A stretch of DNA of 64,000 nucleotides from Anaeroglomus sp964630775 (GTDB lineage Bacteria; Planctomycetota; Phycisphaerae; Sedimentisphaerales; Anaerohalosphaeraceae): the NCBI GenBank assembly GCA_964630775.1, contig CAZVYY010000014.1, positions 23,345 through 87,344 on the forward strand, read 5' to 3'. Positions within the stretch are counted from its first letter, which is position 1; each line of letters begins with the position of its first letter. A program made the position numbers and the translations under genes. Below the pieces are notes generated by a model, which saw only the letters and a program-made list of their open reading frames with translations, was not told where the DNA came from and did not search any database. Below are positions 1 to 9,004 of this stretch, in pieces.

Positions 1-761
1 TGTCCATCTGTCGGATTGGTGTCGGTAACAAAGAAAAGGCTGACGGTATCGGGGCCTTTGGCGTAGTTAAACGCCAGCTCACGAGCGCTCAATACTGAGT
101 TATAGATACGGAATTCATTTACTTTACCGGCAAAAGCAGCGTCCCCGCGATAGGTTGAGCTGCCGATATAAGCAAAGCTGCGTCCCACATTCGTCAACAG
201 GTGGGCGGTCGAGGAGGAATTGACAAACTTGCCATCCTGATACAGGCTGATGGTGGATGTTGCTGCATCATACACACAGGCGACATGGTAGGTGGTTCCT
301 GTTGTCAAACCTGTACCGATTGCCATATTTTCTCCGTAGTTATAGCCCGGGATGCCGCCAGTGCTGATAACGAACCGGGAATCGTTGCCGCCGGAGGATG
401 GGGTGTAGAAAATGTAATTGCCGCCCGCGCCTGAAGTTCCGCCGGCTGAATCGCCGAAATCAAACAGACGCTGCCACTGGGACAGGCTATCCAGCGAAAA
501 CCAGGCTTCAATCGTGACGCTGGTGTAATCCTTCAGGACATCGGACGGCAGGGTCACACACGGGGCCGAATTACTGGTTCCGCCGGCCAGAACCACCTGT
601 CCATCCACAATGACGGCGCCATTGGTCAGGACGCCGTTGGACGTCCCAACCAAATCGTTGGGGTCCACATTAAAGTTGTACCGGTTGACCAGGACTCCGA
701 ATGTCGGCAGCGACATCACGAGCATGGCCAGAATCATGACACTTGCACTTACTCTTCTCAT
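1..761 (-). CDS. Secreted LamG-domain protein (partial, C-terminus beyond window)
   Basis: The reading frame is open from an ATG at 761 to the window edge, giving 253 visible codons. GGGAGG lies 9 bases before the ATG. The protein starts with a signal peptide (MRRVSASVMILAMLVMSLPTFG). The rest is one LamG/concanavalin-like fold: a TIEAWFSLD strand, YHVACVYDAATSTISLYQDG, then the closing NEFRIYNSVLSARE motif near residue 225. LamG domains of this type are usually extracellular glycan or adhesion modules. The gene lies directly downstream of a sigma/FecR pair on the same strand, the same order as at 39802-44272, so it is probably a target or partner of that regulator. Any C-terminal anchor or dockerin-like tail lies outside the window. 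Confidence 0.85.
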   Translation of the reverse strand, partial: MRRVSASVMILAMLVMSLPTFGVLVNRYNFNVDPNDLVGTSNGVLTNGAVIVDGQVVLAGGTSNSAPCVTLPSDVLKDYTSVTIEAWFSLDSLSQWQRLFDFGDSAGGTSGAGGNYIFYTPSSGGNDSRFVISTGGIPGYNYGENMAIGTGLTTGTTYHVACVYDAATSTISLYQDGKFVNSSSTAHLLTNVGRSFAYIGSSTYRGDAAFAGKVNEFRIYNSVLSARELAFNYAKGPDTVSLFFVTDTNPTDG

Positions 762-853
762 AGCGTTAGACCTCCCAAAATAAAGTAATAAAATGGTTTT
801 ATATACGCTTAAACTTACCTGTATCGTTCAAACGTTACCTGAACGTCTTTTGG

Positions 854-2506
854 CTACTCTAACACTAAAACGGGATTCCAAAATACACACCAGTCACTGT
901 CGATACTCTTCCATCGTGAACCATCCTCATAGAGGCGATTATCAGAATCCCCGCCATCAGTGGCCACCAGCGTCAAAAACCGATCCTCCGGCTGCAACAC
1001 CACACAAATCGTATCCCGTTTTCCTATGTTCATGATATTGCGTCTGCTGTATTGCAGCTTTCCATCCACCAGAATCCAGACATCCGCATTCGGCGTGCGA
1101 GGGGCCAGGGCACTGATATCCAGTTCGGCCTTAAACGCCTTGATATTGATATTGGGCAGCCTGGAGCGAACAGCATCCAGATCAAATGTAATGCCGAGAT
1201 TGGCATGCAGCAGCATGCTGGGCTCTTTGGACAGGCTGGCAGCCAATTCCGCATCCGAGACCATAAACTGAGGACGATTGGCGATCTCGGTGTAATAGTT
1301 TCCTTGTGTTGGCGGGCAGGCCTCAAAGACATGCCCCCGGGAACTGATCGTTTGCGGGATTTTGCCATCCGGGACAAACACACCATCCACAAACGGATTA
1401 TGGGGCACCAGGACGTACTCGTTGTCGGCATAGCGATCAACTGTTCGAATTTCAGTGAGCATTCCAGTGGTCGGATCGATTCCGCAGTTGGTTCTGCCGG
1501 TTTCGAAGCCGTCGCCGCCGCCAATCACATCGGCCAGATTCAGCGGCTCTCCCCGCCAGATCAGTTTCCGGGACGAATCCAGACGCCGGACAAACTGGTT
1601 TTCACCCAGCCGCATTTCGCGGGTTTGACCGGTCAGATACTCCACGTATCGCGCCATTCCTGTCGTTAACAGAACACTGCCCTTGCGTTCGCCCTGCTCG
1701 CCGGCCAGCAGCGACGCCTTGCCGTTGAACAGATGAACGCTGCTGGACCCGCTGGATTCGACCTGAACGCCAAACTCCGTCCCGAGGTCCACCACGCCGG
1801 CACTGGGGGTATCCACAACAAATCCCACAGCCTGTGGTGGAATCCGGGCCAGCATCCTGCCGCAATACAGATACATATTCTCTTCCGACAGAACAGCAAA
1901 TTCCGCCGGGCCTTCGACAATAATTTCGGAACCGTAATCAAAGACAATTTTGGCACACCCCGACAGCAGCGATATCCGCCTGCCGTCATCATAAAGCCGC
2001 TGTCCGGCCTGCAAGGCCCCGGATTCCCCCCAGGTCGCCTGGATGGAATCCGTCAGAACCGCCACCGAACTGGACGCAACACGGGGATAGAATGTGGCAT
2101 AAGCAATCATCATCAGCAGCGCCGCGATCGAGCCGGCAGCCATCCAGAGATTCAGAGGAGTCACCTGCCCGAACAGGCGTCTGTTTCGAACGTCTTTACC
2201 CCCTGATACAATCGGCGTCGAATCGGGCTTCTCAATCTTTGGAGCCCCTTTTTCATTTTCCGCCAGCAGGTTAAACAGGGAATTATAGCATTCCAGGGAA
2301 ACGTCTTGCGGTGCGCCTGAAAAGGAGATTTTGCCGGGCTGAGACAATGCCACATAGAGCATGGTAAATTCGATATAATAACAGGCGGCTTCCGGTTCAT
2401 GGTCAAGCCATTGCACCAGTTGCTCGTATTCGGCCGGAGTGATGGTGCCCTCCAGCTTTCGGAGAATCAATTCATCCAGTTCAATGGGCCAGCGACGTTC
2501 GTTCAT
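854..2506 (-). CDS. FecR-domain transmembrane protein with NPCBM-like C-terminus (putative anti-sigma regulator)
   Basis: This is a 550-residue protein. The N-terminal ~110 residues are soluble and resemble anti-sigma cytoplasmic regions (LDELILRKLEGTITPAEYEQL). One membrane segment follows near residues 125-145 (WMAAGSIAALLMMIAYATF). A FecR domain follows, with VVDLGTEFGVQV and VHLFNGKASL. The last ~200 residues look like an NPCBM/NEW2-type carbohydrate-binding module (GITFDLDAVR, WILVDGK, LTLVATDGGD). The start at 2506 is chosen because its ATG overlaps the TGA of the upstream sigma gene (ATGA), which implies translational coupling; an in-frame ATG at 2521 is the alternative. Anti-sigma function is inferred from the gene pair. 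It is a clear paralogue of 42012-43724. Confidence 0.85.
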   Translation of the reverse strand: MNERRWPIELDELILRKLEGTITPAEYEQLVQWLDHEPEAACYYIEFTMLYVALSQPGKISFSGAPQDVSLECYNSLFNLLAENEKGAPKIEKPDSTPIVSGGKDVRNRRLFGQVTPLNLWMAAGSIAALLMMIAYATFYPRVASSSVAVLTDSIQATWGESGALQAGQRLYDDGRRISLLSGCAKIVFDYGSEIIVEGPAEFAVLSEENMYLYCGRMLARIPPQAVGFVVDTPSAGVVDLGTEFGVQVESSGSSSVHLFNGKASLLAGEQGERKGSVLLTTGMARYVEYLTGQTREMRLGENQFVRRLDSSRKLIWRGEPLNLADVIGGGDGFETGRTNCGIDPTTGMLTEIRTVDRYADNEYVLVPHNPFVDGVFVPDGKIPQTISSRGHVFEACPPTQGNYYTEIANRPQFMVSDAELAASLSKEPSMLLHANLGITFDLDAVRSRLPNINIKAFKAELDISALAPRTPNADVWILVDGKLQYSRRNIMNIGKRDTICVVLQPEDRFLTLVATDGGDSDNRLYEDGSRWKSIDSDWCVFWNPVLVLE

Positions 2507-3048
2507 CCCTGCATCTCCCACGCATTCAGGGTCAGCCGGACACAGCGCACCAGCGATCGATGAATTCGCGCCATGACTTTATACATGCCCGTAACCGGAC
2601 GCTGCATCTGTTCTGCAATTTGCTTAATCGTCATTCCTTTTTCGTATCGCACCTGAATCAGTCCGCGATCATGATCCTGGAGTTTCAGAAGACACTGCTG
2701 CAACGCCCTGACCTGATCGTCCATCTGTTCGAGTTTTTCCGAGGCAATATGATTGATGTACTCGACGAGGTGATCCGAGAAAAATTCATATTCGCTCTTT
2801 TTTCGTCGATGATATTCAAGCACCTTATTGCGCGCAATGGTGATGCCCCAGGCGCCGAAATTCGTTCCCGCCTGAAATTCATCGAATTTCTCCCACATCA
2901 GCGCGACGACGTCCTGCATCAGATCTTCAGCATCTGCGGGACGATGGACCATCGCCAGCAAATAGGCATAAATCGGCTTTTGATGAACAACAAACAGCCT
3001 CAAAAATTCAACACTAAAACTATCTTTTTTTGTTGATATGTCACCCAT
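2503..3048 (-). CDS. ECF-type RNA polymerase sigma factor (Rhodopirellula/Verrucomicrobium-type)
   Basis: This is a 181-residue two-domain sigma factor. Region 2 shows DAEDLMQDVVALMWEKFDEF and NFGAWGITIARNKVLEY. Region 4 shows DRGLIQVRYEKGMTIKQIAE with a helix-turn-helix (MQRPVTGMYKVMARIHRSL). The length and the short linker fit ECF sigma factors of planctomycetes and verrucomicrobia. It is the first gene of a cassette with the overlapping FecR protein and a LamG protein. AGGAGA lies about 11 bases before the ATG. No clear housekeeping promoter was found upstream, so autoregulation is possible but not shown. Confidence 0.93.
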   Translation of the reverse strand: MGDISTKKDSFSVEFLRLFVVHQKPIYAYLLAMVHRPADAEDLMQDVVALMWEKFDEFQAGTNFGAWGITIARNKVLEYHRRKKSEYEFFSDHLVEYINHIASEKLEQMDDQVRALQQCLLKLQDHDRGLIQVRYEKGMTIKQIAEQMQRPVTGMYKVMARIHRSLVRCVRLTLNAWEMQG

Positions 3049-3326
3049 CGCTTCTACCTATCTCCTCTGGCTTCATAATATATATGACCTGATCGACACA
3101 AATTAGAGCAAGAAAATTTGCCTATTTGTTGTATTTGCACATTTTTCTGGACGCAATAAGTCTATTATTAATGGCTGTCGTGGAAGAATAAGCTGAATTT
3201 CAGGGATTTGAAATAGCGGCTATGTGACAGGGGTTAATTCTTGACTGAACTGCGCAGCATTTTTTTAATCCCTGGATTTTATCAGGCATTTAAAAGAATC
3301 GTTTCAGGCGGGCAAAAAGGCGTTTT

Positions 3327-4289
3327 TCAGTGTTGAAAATGAACCGTCGAAATCAGGTATTCGCTGTCGGACAGAAATTGCAGATAGCCTTCCATCGCAG
3401 CGGGCACCAAAAAGGTATCACCGGCCTTGAAAGGGACGGGCGAAAAATCATTGCCCATCCACTGGCCGTGACCGGTCAGAAATACGATGGCTTTCATCGT
3501 TCCCGGATCGATGAGAACCTGGGCCCCGGCAGTCTGATGCCGTTTGTACACCTGAAATTCGTCGGCATCCACCAGGCAGCCGACAGAGCGAACCGGCAGT
3601 TTGTCGGCGGTCAGATCAAACCGGATGCTCTGCATCGCCTCCTCAACATGGAGCTGGCGGGGTTTGCCGGTGGTGGAATCCACGCGGTTCCAGTCAAATA
3701 CACGATAGGTCGTGTCGGATGGCTGCTGAATTTCTGCAATCAAAAGCCCGGCGCCGATGGCATGACAGGTTCCCGAAGGCAGGAAGTGACATTCGCCAAC
3801 CTGTACCGGCACCCGTTCCAGCAGTTCGGCACAAGTACCGTTCTGAACGGCCTGACGAAATTGTTCCGATGTCGTTCCGGGCTTGACGCCTTTATAGATG
3901 GCGGCACCCGGCTCGGCCTGAAGAATATACCAGCACTCGGTCTTGGGGTCGCCCTTGCCCATGGTTTTGCAGGTCTGGGCATCGGGATGGACCTGGACGC
4001 TGAGATCTTCGCGGGCATCGATGAATTTAATCAGCAGCGGCAGCGGACCTGTGAAATCTTTGTGCCCGGTGATTTGATGCGGATAGCGACAGAGGGCTTC
4101 GGACAGGGTTAATCCGGCCAGAGGACCATTGTCGATAACGGTTTTGTCTTGCGGTAAATCAACCAGCTCCCAGCTTTCACCGATGAGCTGGTCTGCCGGC
4201 AGGGTTTTGCCGAAAACATCGTGTAATTTCCTCCCTCCCCAGATACGGGACTTGAAGAGGGGTCTGCATTGTAATGGATATAATTTCAT
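3327..4289 (-). CDS. manA: Mannose-6-phosphate isomerase, class I (short type)
   Basis: This 320-residue protein has the length of the short bacterial ManA group. It would interconvert mannose-6-phosphate and fructose-6-phosphate in the cytoplasm. Visible family motifs are IWGGRKL near the N-terminus, ESWELVD, LLIKFIDAREDLSVQVHPD (the cupin zinc-site segment with His), KTECWYILQAEPGA, and FLPSGTCHAIGAGLLIAEIQQPSDTTYRVFDW. A TATAAT box ends 8 bases before the ATG with TGGACA 16 bases upstream of it, so the transcript is probably leaderless or nearly so; no ribosome binding site is visible. It lies downstream of the fucose genes on the same strand but has its own promoter. Confidence 0.93.
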   Translation of the reverse strand: MKLYPLQCRPLFKSRIWGGRKLHDVFGKTLPADQLIGESWELVDLPQDKTVIDNGPLAGLTLSEALCRYPHQITGHKDFTGPLPLLIKFIDAREDLSVQVHPDAQTCKTMGKGDPKTECWYILQAEPGAAIYKGVKPGTTSEQFRQAVQNGTCAELLERVPVQVGECHFLPSGTCHAIGAGLLIAEIQQPSDTTYRVFDWNRVDSTTGKPRQLHVEEAMQSIRFDLTADKLPVRSVGCLVDADEFQVYKRHQTAGAQVLIDPGTMKAIVFLTGHGQWMGNDFSPVPFKAGDTFLVPAAMEGYLQFLSDSEYLISTVHFQH

Positions 4290-4297
4290 AGGGAGGC

Positions 4298-4325
4298 ATT
4301 ATAGCAGTCCGGGTTTAATTGTCCA
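4298..4325 (-). promoter_or_regulatory. Sigma-70-like promoter, predicted leaderless, for manA
   Basis: Read on the minus strand: TGGACA (4320-4325), a 16-base spacer and TATAAT (4298-4303), then 8 bases and the ATG at 4289. Initiation 6-8 bases after the -10 box would start the RNA at or just before the start codon. Confidence 0.55.
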
Positions 4326-4417
4326 CAAAATTGGGGCAAAAACCACGAAATACCTCCTCTGCATACTTTAATCCTTACAACGCAGACCCATCGCGCTTAC
4401 CTATCACAAAAATCTGT

Positions 4418-6130
4418 TTATTTGAGCATTTTGAAGGTATTTTCACCGCCGTTGAGCAGATAGACCAGCGGCTGGGGACGATCCGTACCTTCGATAAAGG
4501 CCGGTCGGGCCGCCCACGGGGCCACACTCAATACGCCGGTCAAATCCATCCAGTATTGCAGACGGGAAACCGGCAGATTCCAGGTCATGTGGAAATGGTT
4601 GGCGGGGGCAAACTGCTTATACTCGACCATGCTGGCGTATTTAGGAACGACAAAGGTATGCGGCCAGTTCCAGTTGGTCAGGTTGCACATCGCCTGGCCC
4701 AGCCTGGTCGGCACGCTGGTCGTATAGGCTTCATCCCAGATGAGGCTGAATTTGTTATTCAGGGCACTGTAAGCCATACGTGCAGCAATTCCGTTGATGC
4801 CTTCGGGAGTCATGAACGTCACGCTGTTGCCGCCGCCGGGGAAGTAGCCCTCATCGGCCAGAGGCATGGAGATGCCTTTCATAATATCTTTCTGGCTTGC
4901 ACCGGGTTTGGCCGCCCAGTCAAAGGCAGCGCTGCCGGAGTTGTCGCCATCAACGAGGCCTTTGACGATAAAATCGGCCTTCGGATTGACCTTGACGCCG
5001 ACTTTTTTGGCCAGGGCGTTGATTTCCCAGCCTTCCCAGACCTTGCGGAAATCCATAAACAGCGGCGGATTGCCGCCGGACAGCCAGGTCATAAACAGCA
5101 TGGTCAATAATCCCTGTGCATCCGCTTCGGTCGCATAAGGCAACGGTGCCTTGGGGCCATTGTGGTCGAAGGTGCTGTTGAACATGGATTCCATCGCATC
5201 GGCCACCGGCATCGGGATGCCCCGACGATCGCTGCCCCATTCCAACTGGCTCATGAATCCGCCGCCGACGGCGTTCAGGTCGGCCATCAGATCCCGGGTA
5301 ATCAGATACATCGCAAGGCTCTGATTGAACCGCTGGCTGTCGGCTTCGGTCTTGATTTCAAGACGTTTTCCGATGGAACTGTCGATCCAGCCTCGAAGGG
5401 CCTTGAGTTCTTTCTTATCATAGGATTCCCTGTTGAGCATGTCGGCCAGCAGCTTCATATCGAGGCGTGTGATTTCCAGACCGAAGGTGTTGCGTGTCGG
5501 CAGAACATGAGCCAGGGCGGTTTCCATGCCCATGGAATCATGGCCGAATATCATCACACGCCGGCCGCGCAGTGCCACAGCGGCCACGGCAGCATAGCAC
5601 CAGTCAATCAATGCCGTCGCGGTCGCGTCGCTCATTTTGGGATTAAGTCCCGTATCCGGCCAGTTCCCGACATTCAGGTGGACCATCTTGCCGTACTGGC
5701 TGATGGCGCCGGCTGCGGCATGGGCATAGACGACGCCCGGCTTGGGGCCGCTGTTGCCGCAGGTGATATTCAGCGGTGTTTCTTTGGGGAACTGCTGGAG
5801 CAGGGATATGGTGGTCAGCTGCGGAAACGCCCAGGTATCCGGTGCACAGACCAGGATATTGACGCCGGCCTGACGAAATTGCTGAGCAACGACATCCGCC
5901 TGCGACTCACTGTCCACCAGGACGGACGAATACACCACCGGCACGGGGGTTTTATCCGGCAGAACCACCTGGCCGGAAATCGTATCGGCAACCATCCCAA
6001 TAATATTCTGTGCCCGGGTTCGGCTGTCCTGGTCAATACGCGGATCGCAGGGAGCAAAAACGCCAATCACAGGGATTCGCGGTGAGGCTTTTTTGATATT
6101 GTCAAGACATTGTGCTTTTAAAGTTCCCAT
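4418..6130 (-). CDS. L-fucose isomerase family protein
   Basis: This is a 570-residue ketol isomerase of the L-fucose/L-arabinose isomerase superfamily, close in length to E. coli FucI (591). It would convert L-fucose (or a related deoxy-aldose) to the ketose. Metal-site residues known from FucI can be placed: Glu in YATEADAQGLL, Asp in LFMDFRKVW, and His in NHFHMTWNLPV. Other shared blocks are FGHDSMGMETA, NSGSAAFDW and YFPGGGNSVTFMTPEG. AAGGA precedes the ATG by ~9 bases. The neighbouring GH29 fucosidase 34 bases upstream on the same strand supports L-fucose as the substrate. Substrate specificity is inferred; no fucose kinase or aldolase is in the window. Confidence 0.85.
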   Translation of the reverse strand: MGTLKAQCLDNIKKASPRIPVIGVFAPCDPRIDQDSRTRAQNIIGMVADTISGQVVLPDKTPVPVVYSSVLVDSESQADVVAQQFRQAGVNILVCAPDTWAFPQLTTISLLQQFPKETPLNITCGNSGPKPGVVYAHAAAGAISQYGKMVHLNVGNWPDTGLNPKMSDATATALIDWCYAAVAAVALRGRRVMIFGHDSMGMETALAHVLPTRNTFGLEITRLDMKLLADMLNRESYDKKELKALRGWIDSSIGKRLEIKTEADSQRFNQSLAMYLITRDLMADLNAVGGGFMSQLEWGSDRRGIPMPVADAMESMFNSTFDHNGPKAPLPYATEADAQGLLTMLFMTWLSGGNPPLFMDFRKVWEGWEINALAKKVGVKVNPKADFIVKGLVDGDNSGSAAFDWAAKPGASQKDIMKGISMPLADEGYFPGGGNSVTFMTPEGINGIAARMAYSALNNKFSLIWDEAYTTSVPTRLGQAMCNLTNWNWPHTFVVPKYASMVEYKQFAPANHFHMTWNLPVSRLQYWMDLTGVLSVAPWAARPAFIEGTDRPQPLVYLLNGGENTFKMLK

Positions 6131-6164
6131 CTATATATCCTTCCTTTCATTATGTCATTATTTT

Positions 6165-7949
6165 TTATTTTGCCGGTTTTAAGGTCAGACTGCGGATATT
6201 AATCGGAGCCCATGCATTATTGTCGGGCTTAATCTGCAGCAGATATTCCCCCGCAGTCTTGATCTCAACTTGTCCAAGCTTCTGGTCGGCGAAGGAATCA
6301 TAACCGCCGGTTGATGTTACGGATGCGTTGAGCTTCTGATTATCCACCAGAATCTGGAACTGGCTTTTCTCACTGGCACAGGCAGCACTGGCGACGATAT
6401 CAAATCGTCCGGGCTTTGTAATCTTGAATCCCCAGTCCACCGTCACGCCGGAAGCCGTCCAGAATCCGATATTCGGTATGCCGCCCTTTTCTTCCACCCG
6501 GGCATCAGATCCGTTAAAATTGTGAATATTGGCCTGTATTGCCGACAATACGATGGTGCCGTCTGCGGCCTGTGTCAGCAGTTGTTTCTCGACTTTCAAT
6601 TCACCGGAAAGAGGTACAACAACGACTGTCGCAATCGGATCCAGGGCTTGGGCCGGGAGTGTAATGACAACACCTTCATCCGTGGCTTGCGTCTTCAATG
6701 CAGCAGAGTTGGCCAGCAGATACGCGTTTTTCACATCGCTCTTCAGGCCGGGCAGCAGCAGTTTGCCATCCTGCGGCCAGGTAAAGACATGCAGATACAG
6801 CGTTGTCCCTTTTGCGGTGACTTTCTTCGTGCAGCGGCCCCATTCCAGCTTGGCAAACGGACTGGCGGTGGTTCCGTAAATGGATTCACCATTGACTTTC
6901 ATCCACGCACCGACTTTCTTCAGACGTTCGATGCTGGGCTGAGGGATTTCGCCTTCGGCGGTCGGGCCGACGTTCAGCAGGTAGTTGCCGCCCTTGCTGG
7001 CAATATCAATCAGGTTGCGAAGCAGGGTCTGGGTCGATTTCCAGTTATCATCATAGCTCTTAAAGCCCCAGGTATCGTTCATGGTCATGCAGGTTTCCCA
7101 GTCACGGTCTTTGTAGCCGGTAGCCGGGATATGCTGTTCGGGGGTTTCACTGTCGCCGGGGTAGCCGCCGCCCAGGCGGTTGTTGGTGATAATGCCGGGG
7201 TGTTGTGACATAACCGGCTCAAACATCTGTGCACGTTCTTTGTTCATATCACAGGGCGTATCCCACCAGAGGACAGCAATATCGCCATAATTGGACAGGA
7301 TTTCCTCGACCTGCGGAACCGCGATATTTTTCAGGTACGCATCCATGCCGGTATTTTGTGCAGCCGGGTCCCAGTAACCGCTGCAGGCGGAACCGCCCTG
7401 GCACCAGTCCTGAGCCTGAGAATAATAGAATCCCAGCTTAATGCCATGCTTTTTACAGGCGTCGGCCAGAGGCTTGAGCAGGTCTTTGCCATAAGGTGTC
7501 GCATCAACCACATCCCACTTGGATACCTTGGAATCAAACAAGGCAAATCCATCGTGGTGCTTGGAGGTAATGACAATATATTTCATGCCGGCTTCTTTGG
7601 CCAGTTTGACCCAGGCTTCGGGATCATATTTGACGGGATTGAACTGGGCAGCATATTTCTGATATTCTGCCACGGGAATTTTGCCATGACACATAATCCA
7701 CTCGCCGATGCCGCCGACTTTCGTGCCATTATGCGTACCGGCCGGAACGGCATACACGCCCCAGTGAATGAACATTCCGAAACGAGCCTCACGCCACCAT
7801 TCCAGACGTGCATTGCGCTGTTCGGGAGTTTCGTTCTCGTAAGGCCATCGGGCTTCGTTAGCCGCCTTCGAGGTACAGCCGGTCACTAGTACCATAGCTA
7901 TAATTTGAATCAAAAGAGGCATGACAAATAACGATCCTTTTTTTCTCAT
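6165..7949 (-). CDS. Alpha-L-fucosidase, GH29, lipoprotein
   Basis: This 594-residue protein begins with a lipoprotein signal ending in the lipobox LVTGC (Cys 25), so it should be membrane-anchored outside the cytoplasm. The GH29 catalytic domain spans about residues 40-400: WWREARFGMFIHWGVYAVP, KYIVITSKHHDGFALFDS, LGFYYSQAQDW, and the nucleophile Asp in AVLWWDTPCD near residue 229. The last ~120 residues form a beta-rich, possibly carbohydrate-binding domain. GGAGA lies 6 bases before the ATG. The product would release terminal L-fucose from glycans, feeding the isomerase encoded next. It is divergent from an AraC regulator 134 bases away. Confidence 0.95.
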   Translation of the reverse strand: MRKKGSLFVMPLLIQIIAMVLVTGCTSKAANEARWPYENETPEQRNARLEWWREARFGMFIHWGVYAVPAGTHNGTKVGGIGEWIMCHGKIPVAEYQKYAAQFNPVKYDPEAWVKLAKEAGMKYIVITSKHHDGFALFDSKVSKWDVVDATPYGKDLLKPLADACKKHGIKLGFYYSQAQDWCQGGSACSGYWDPAAQNTGMDAYLKNIAVPQVEEILSNYGDIAVLWWDTPCDMNKERAQMFEPVMSQHPGIITNNRLGGGYPGDSETPEQHIPATGYKDRDWETCMTMNDTWGFKSYDDNWKSTQTLLRNLIDIASKGGNYLLNVGPTAEGEIPQPSIERLKKVGAWMKVNGESIYGTTASPFAKLEWGRCTKKVTAKGTTLYLHVFTWPQDGKLLLPGLKSDVKNAYLLANSAALKTQATDEGVVITLPAQALDPIATVVVVPLSGELKVEKQLLTQAADGTIVLSAIQANIHNFNGSDARVEEKGGIPNIGFWTASGVTVDWGFKITKPGRFDIVASAACASEKSQFQILVDNQKLNASVTSTGGYDSFADQKLGQVEIKTAGEYLLQIKPDNNAWAPINIRSLTLKPAK

Positions 7950-8008
7950 ACAGACTCTCCTTAAATTAGTGTTTTCTGGAACAAGTTTTTCGATGCATAG
8001 AGAGTAAA

Positions 8009-8020
8009 CAGGTCAACCTG
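8009..8020. promoter_or_regulatory. Small inverted repeat in the fucosidase/araC divergent region
   Basis: CAGGT-CA-ACCTG is a 5-bp perfect inverted repeat in the 134-base divergent spacer. It is a candidate operator for the adjacent AraC-family protein, which more often binds direct repeats, so the assignment is weak. Confidence 0.25.
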
Positions 8021-8083
8021 ACAAAACAATGTAAAATTAAAAGTTTTAATGGATTATTTACAGATTTTTATTATTATCCGGAA

Positions 8084-8995
8084 ATGTTCGGACTCAAACA
8101 CATAATCGACAATATAGATATCAATATCCTGAATATTGAACATTACACTGTGGGTAAGGAATGGAATTACCGCAACGTGAACAATCCTTATTCCAGGATT
8201 TACTATATTACCAGCGGCTCAGGGCTTATCGAGCATCATAACCAGACTTTTTCGCTGGAACCGGGCCATTTTTATCTGATTCCCTGTTTTACGCCAGTCA
8301 GAATGTATTGCCCGAACCAATTCAGTCACTATTATATCCACTTTACATGCAGAACGCCGACCGGCATGGATATTCTTTCGATGCTGGACTGCCATTACCA
8401 TATCCCCACTCCTTCGGGTTTGATTAACGAAGCCATTTTCAAACGGCTGCTGGAACTGAATCCCAATCGTCAGTTGCCTGAATACGATGCCAATAAGCCG
8501 ATTTATCAGGCCGTGCTGGAAAATGCCAACCAGTTGGATAACGCCAAGTCTCCTGCCAGCCTGATTGAAACCAACGCCCTGATGCGGCTGCTTTTGTCGG
8601 CTTTCTTTGCGGATTATTCGGATACTGAAGTGCAATCGGCCTTGTATGGATTATCGCGTTTTAATGCGGTCATTAACCATATCCATACCCGGCTGGACAG
8701 TCCAATGACCATCCGCGAACTGGCCAAAATCGTCCATCTGAACCCAACTTATTTCTCGAATTTATTCAGCAAGCTGATGGGGATATCTCCGATTCAATAT
8801 ATCAATAAAAGACGGGTTGAAAAAGCCCAGTCCCTGCTGCTGACTACAGATGCCACACTTTATACCATCGCCCAAAAGGTCGGCTTCCAGGATGAATACT
8901 ACTTCTCACGGATATTCAAGAAGATCACCGGGATTGCACCACAGCATTATCGCCAGCAGAATATCCTGCTGCACCAGCGTGACAGCCGTGTCTGA
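8084..8995 (+). CDS. AraC-family transcriptional regulator
   Basis: This 303-residue protein has an N-terminal cupin-like sensor domain (about 15-150; SRIYYITSGSGLIEHHNQTF, HFYLIPCFTPVRMYC). The C-terminal double helix-turn-helix lies at about 195-295 (MTIRELAKIVHLNPTYFSNLF, GISPIQYINKRRVEKAQSLL, VGFQDEYYFSRIFKK). This layout matches sugar-responsive activators. It is transcribed away from the GH29 fucosidase and toward the GH106 gene on the opposite strand, so it probably controls the surrounding deoxyhexose genes. Only a weak GGAA precedes the ATG, and a TATTAT box lies 6 bases upstream, so a leaderless start is possible. Confidence 0.92.
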   Translation: MFGLKHIIDNIDINILNIEHYTVGKEWNYRNVNNPYSRIYYITSGSGLIEHHNQTFSLEPGHFYLIPCFTPVRMYCPNQFSHYYIHFTCRTPTGMDILSMLDCHYHIPTPSGLINEAIFKRLLELNPNRQLPEYDANKPIYQAVLENANQLDNAKSPASLIETNALMRLLLSAFFADYSDTEVQSALYGLSRFNAVINHIHTRLDSPMTIRELAKIVHLNPTYFSNLFSKLMGISPIQYINKRRVEKAQSLLLTTDATLYTIAQKVGFQDEYYFSRIFKKITGIAPQHYRQQNILLHQRDSRV

Positions 8996-9004
8996 AAAGT
9001 CATC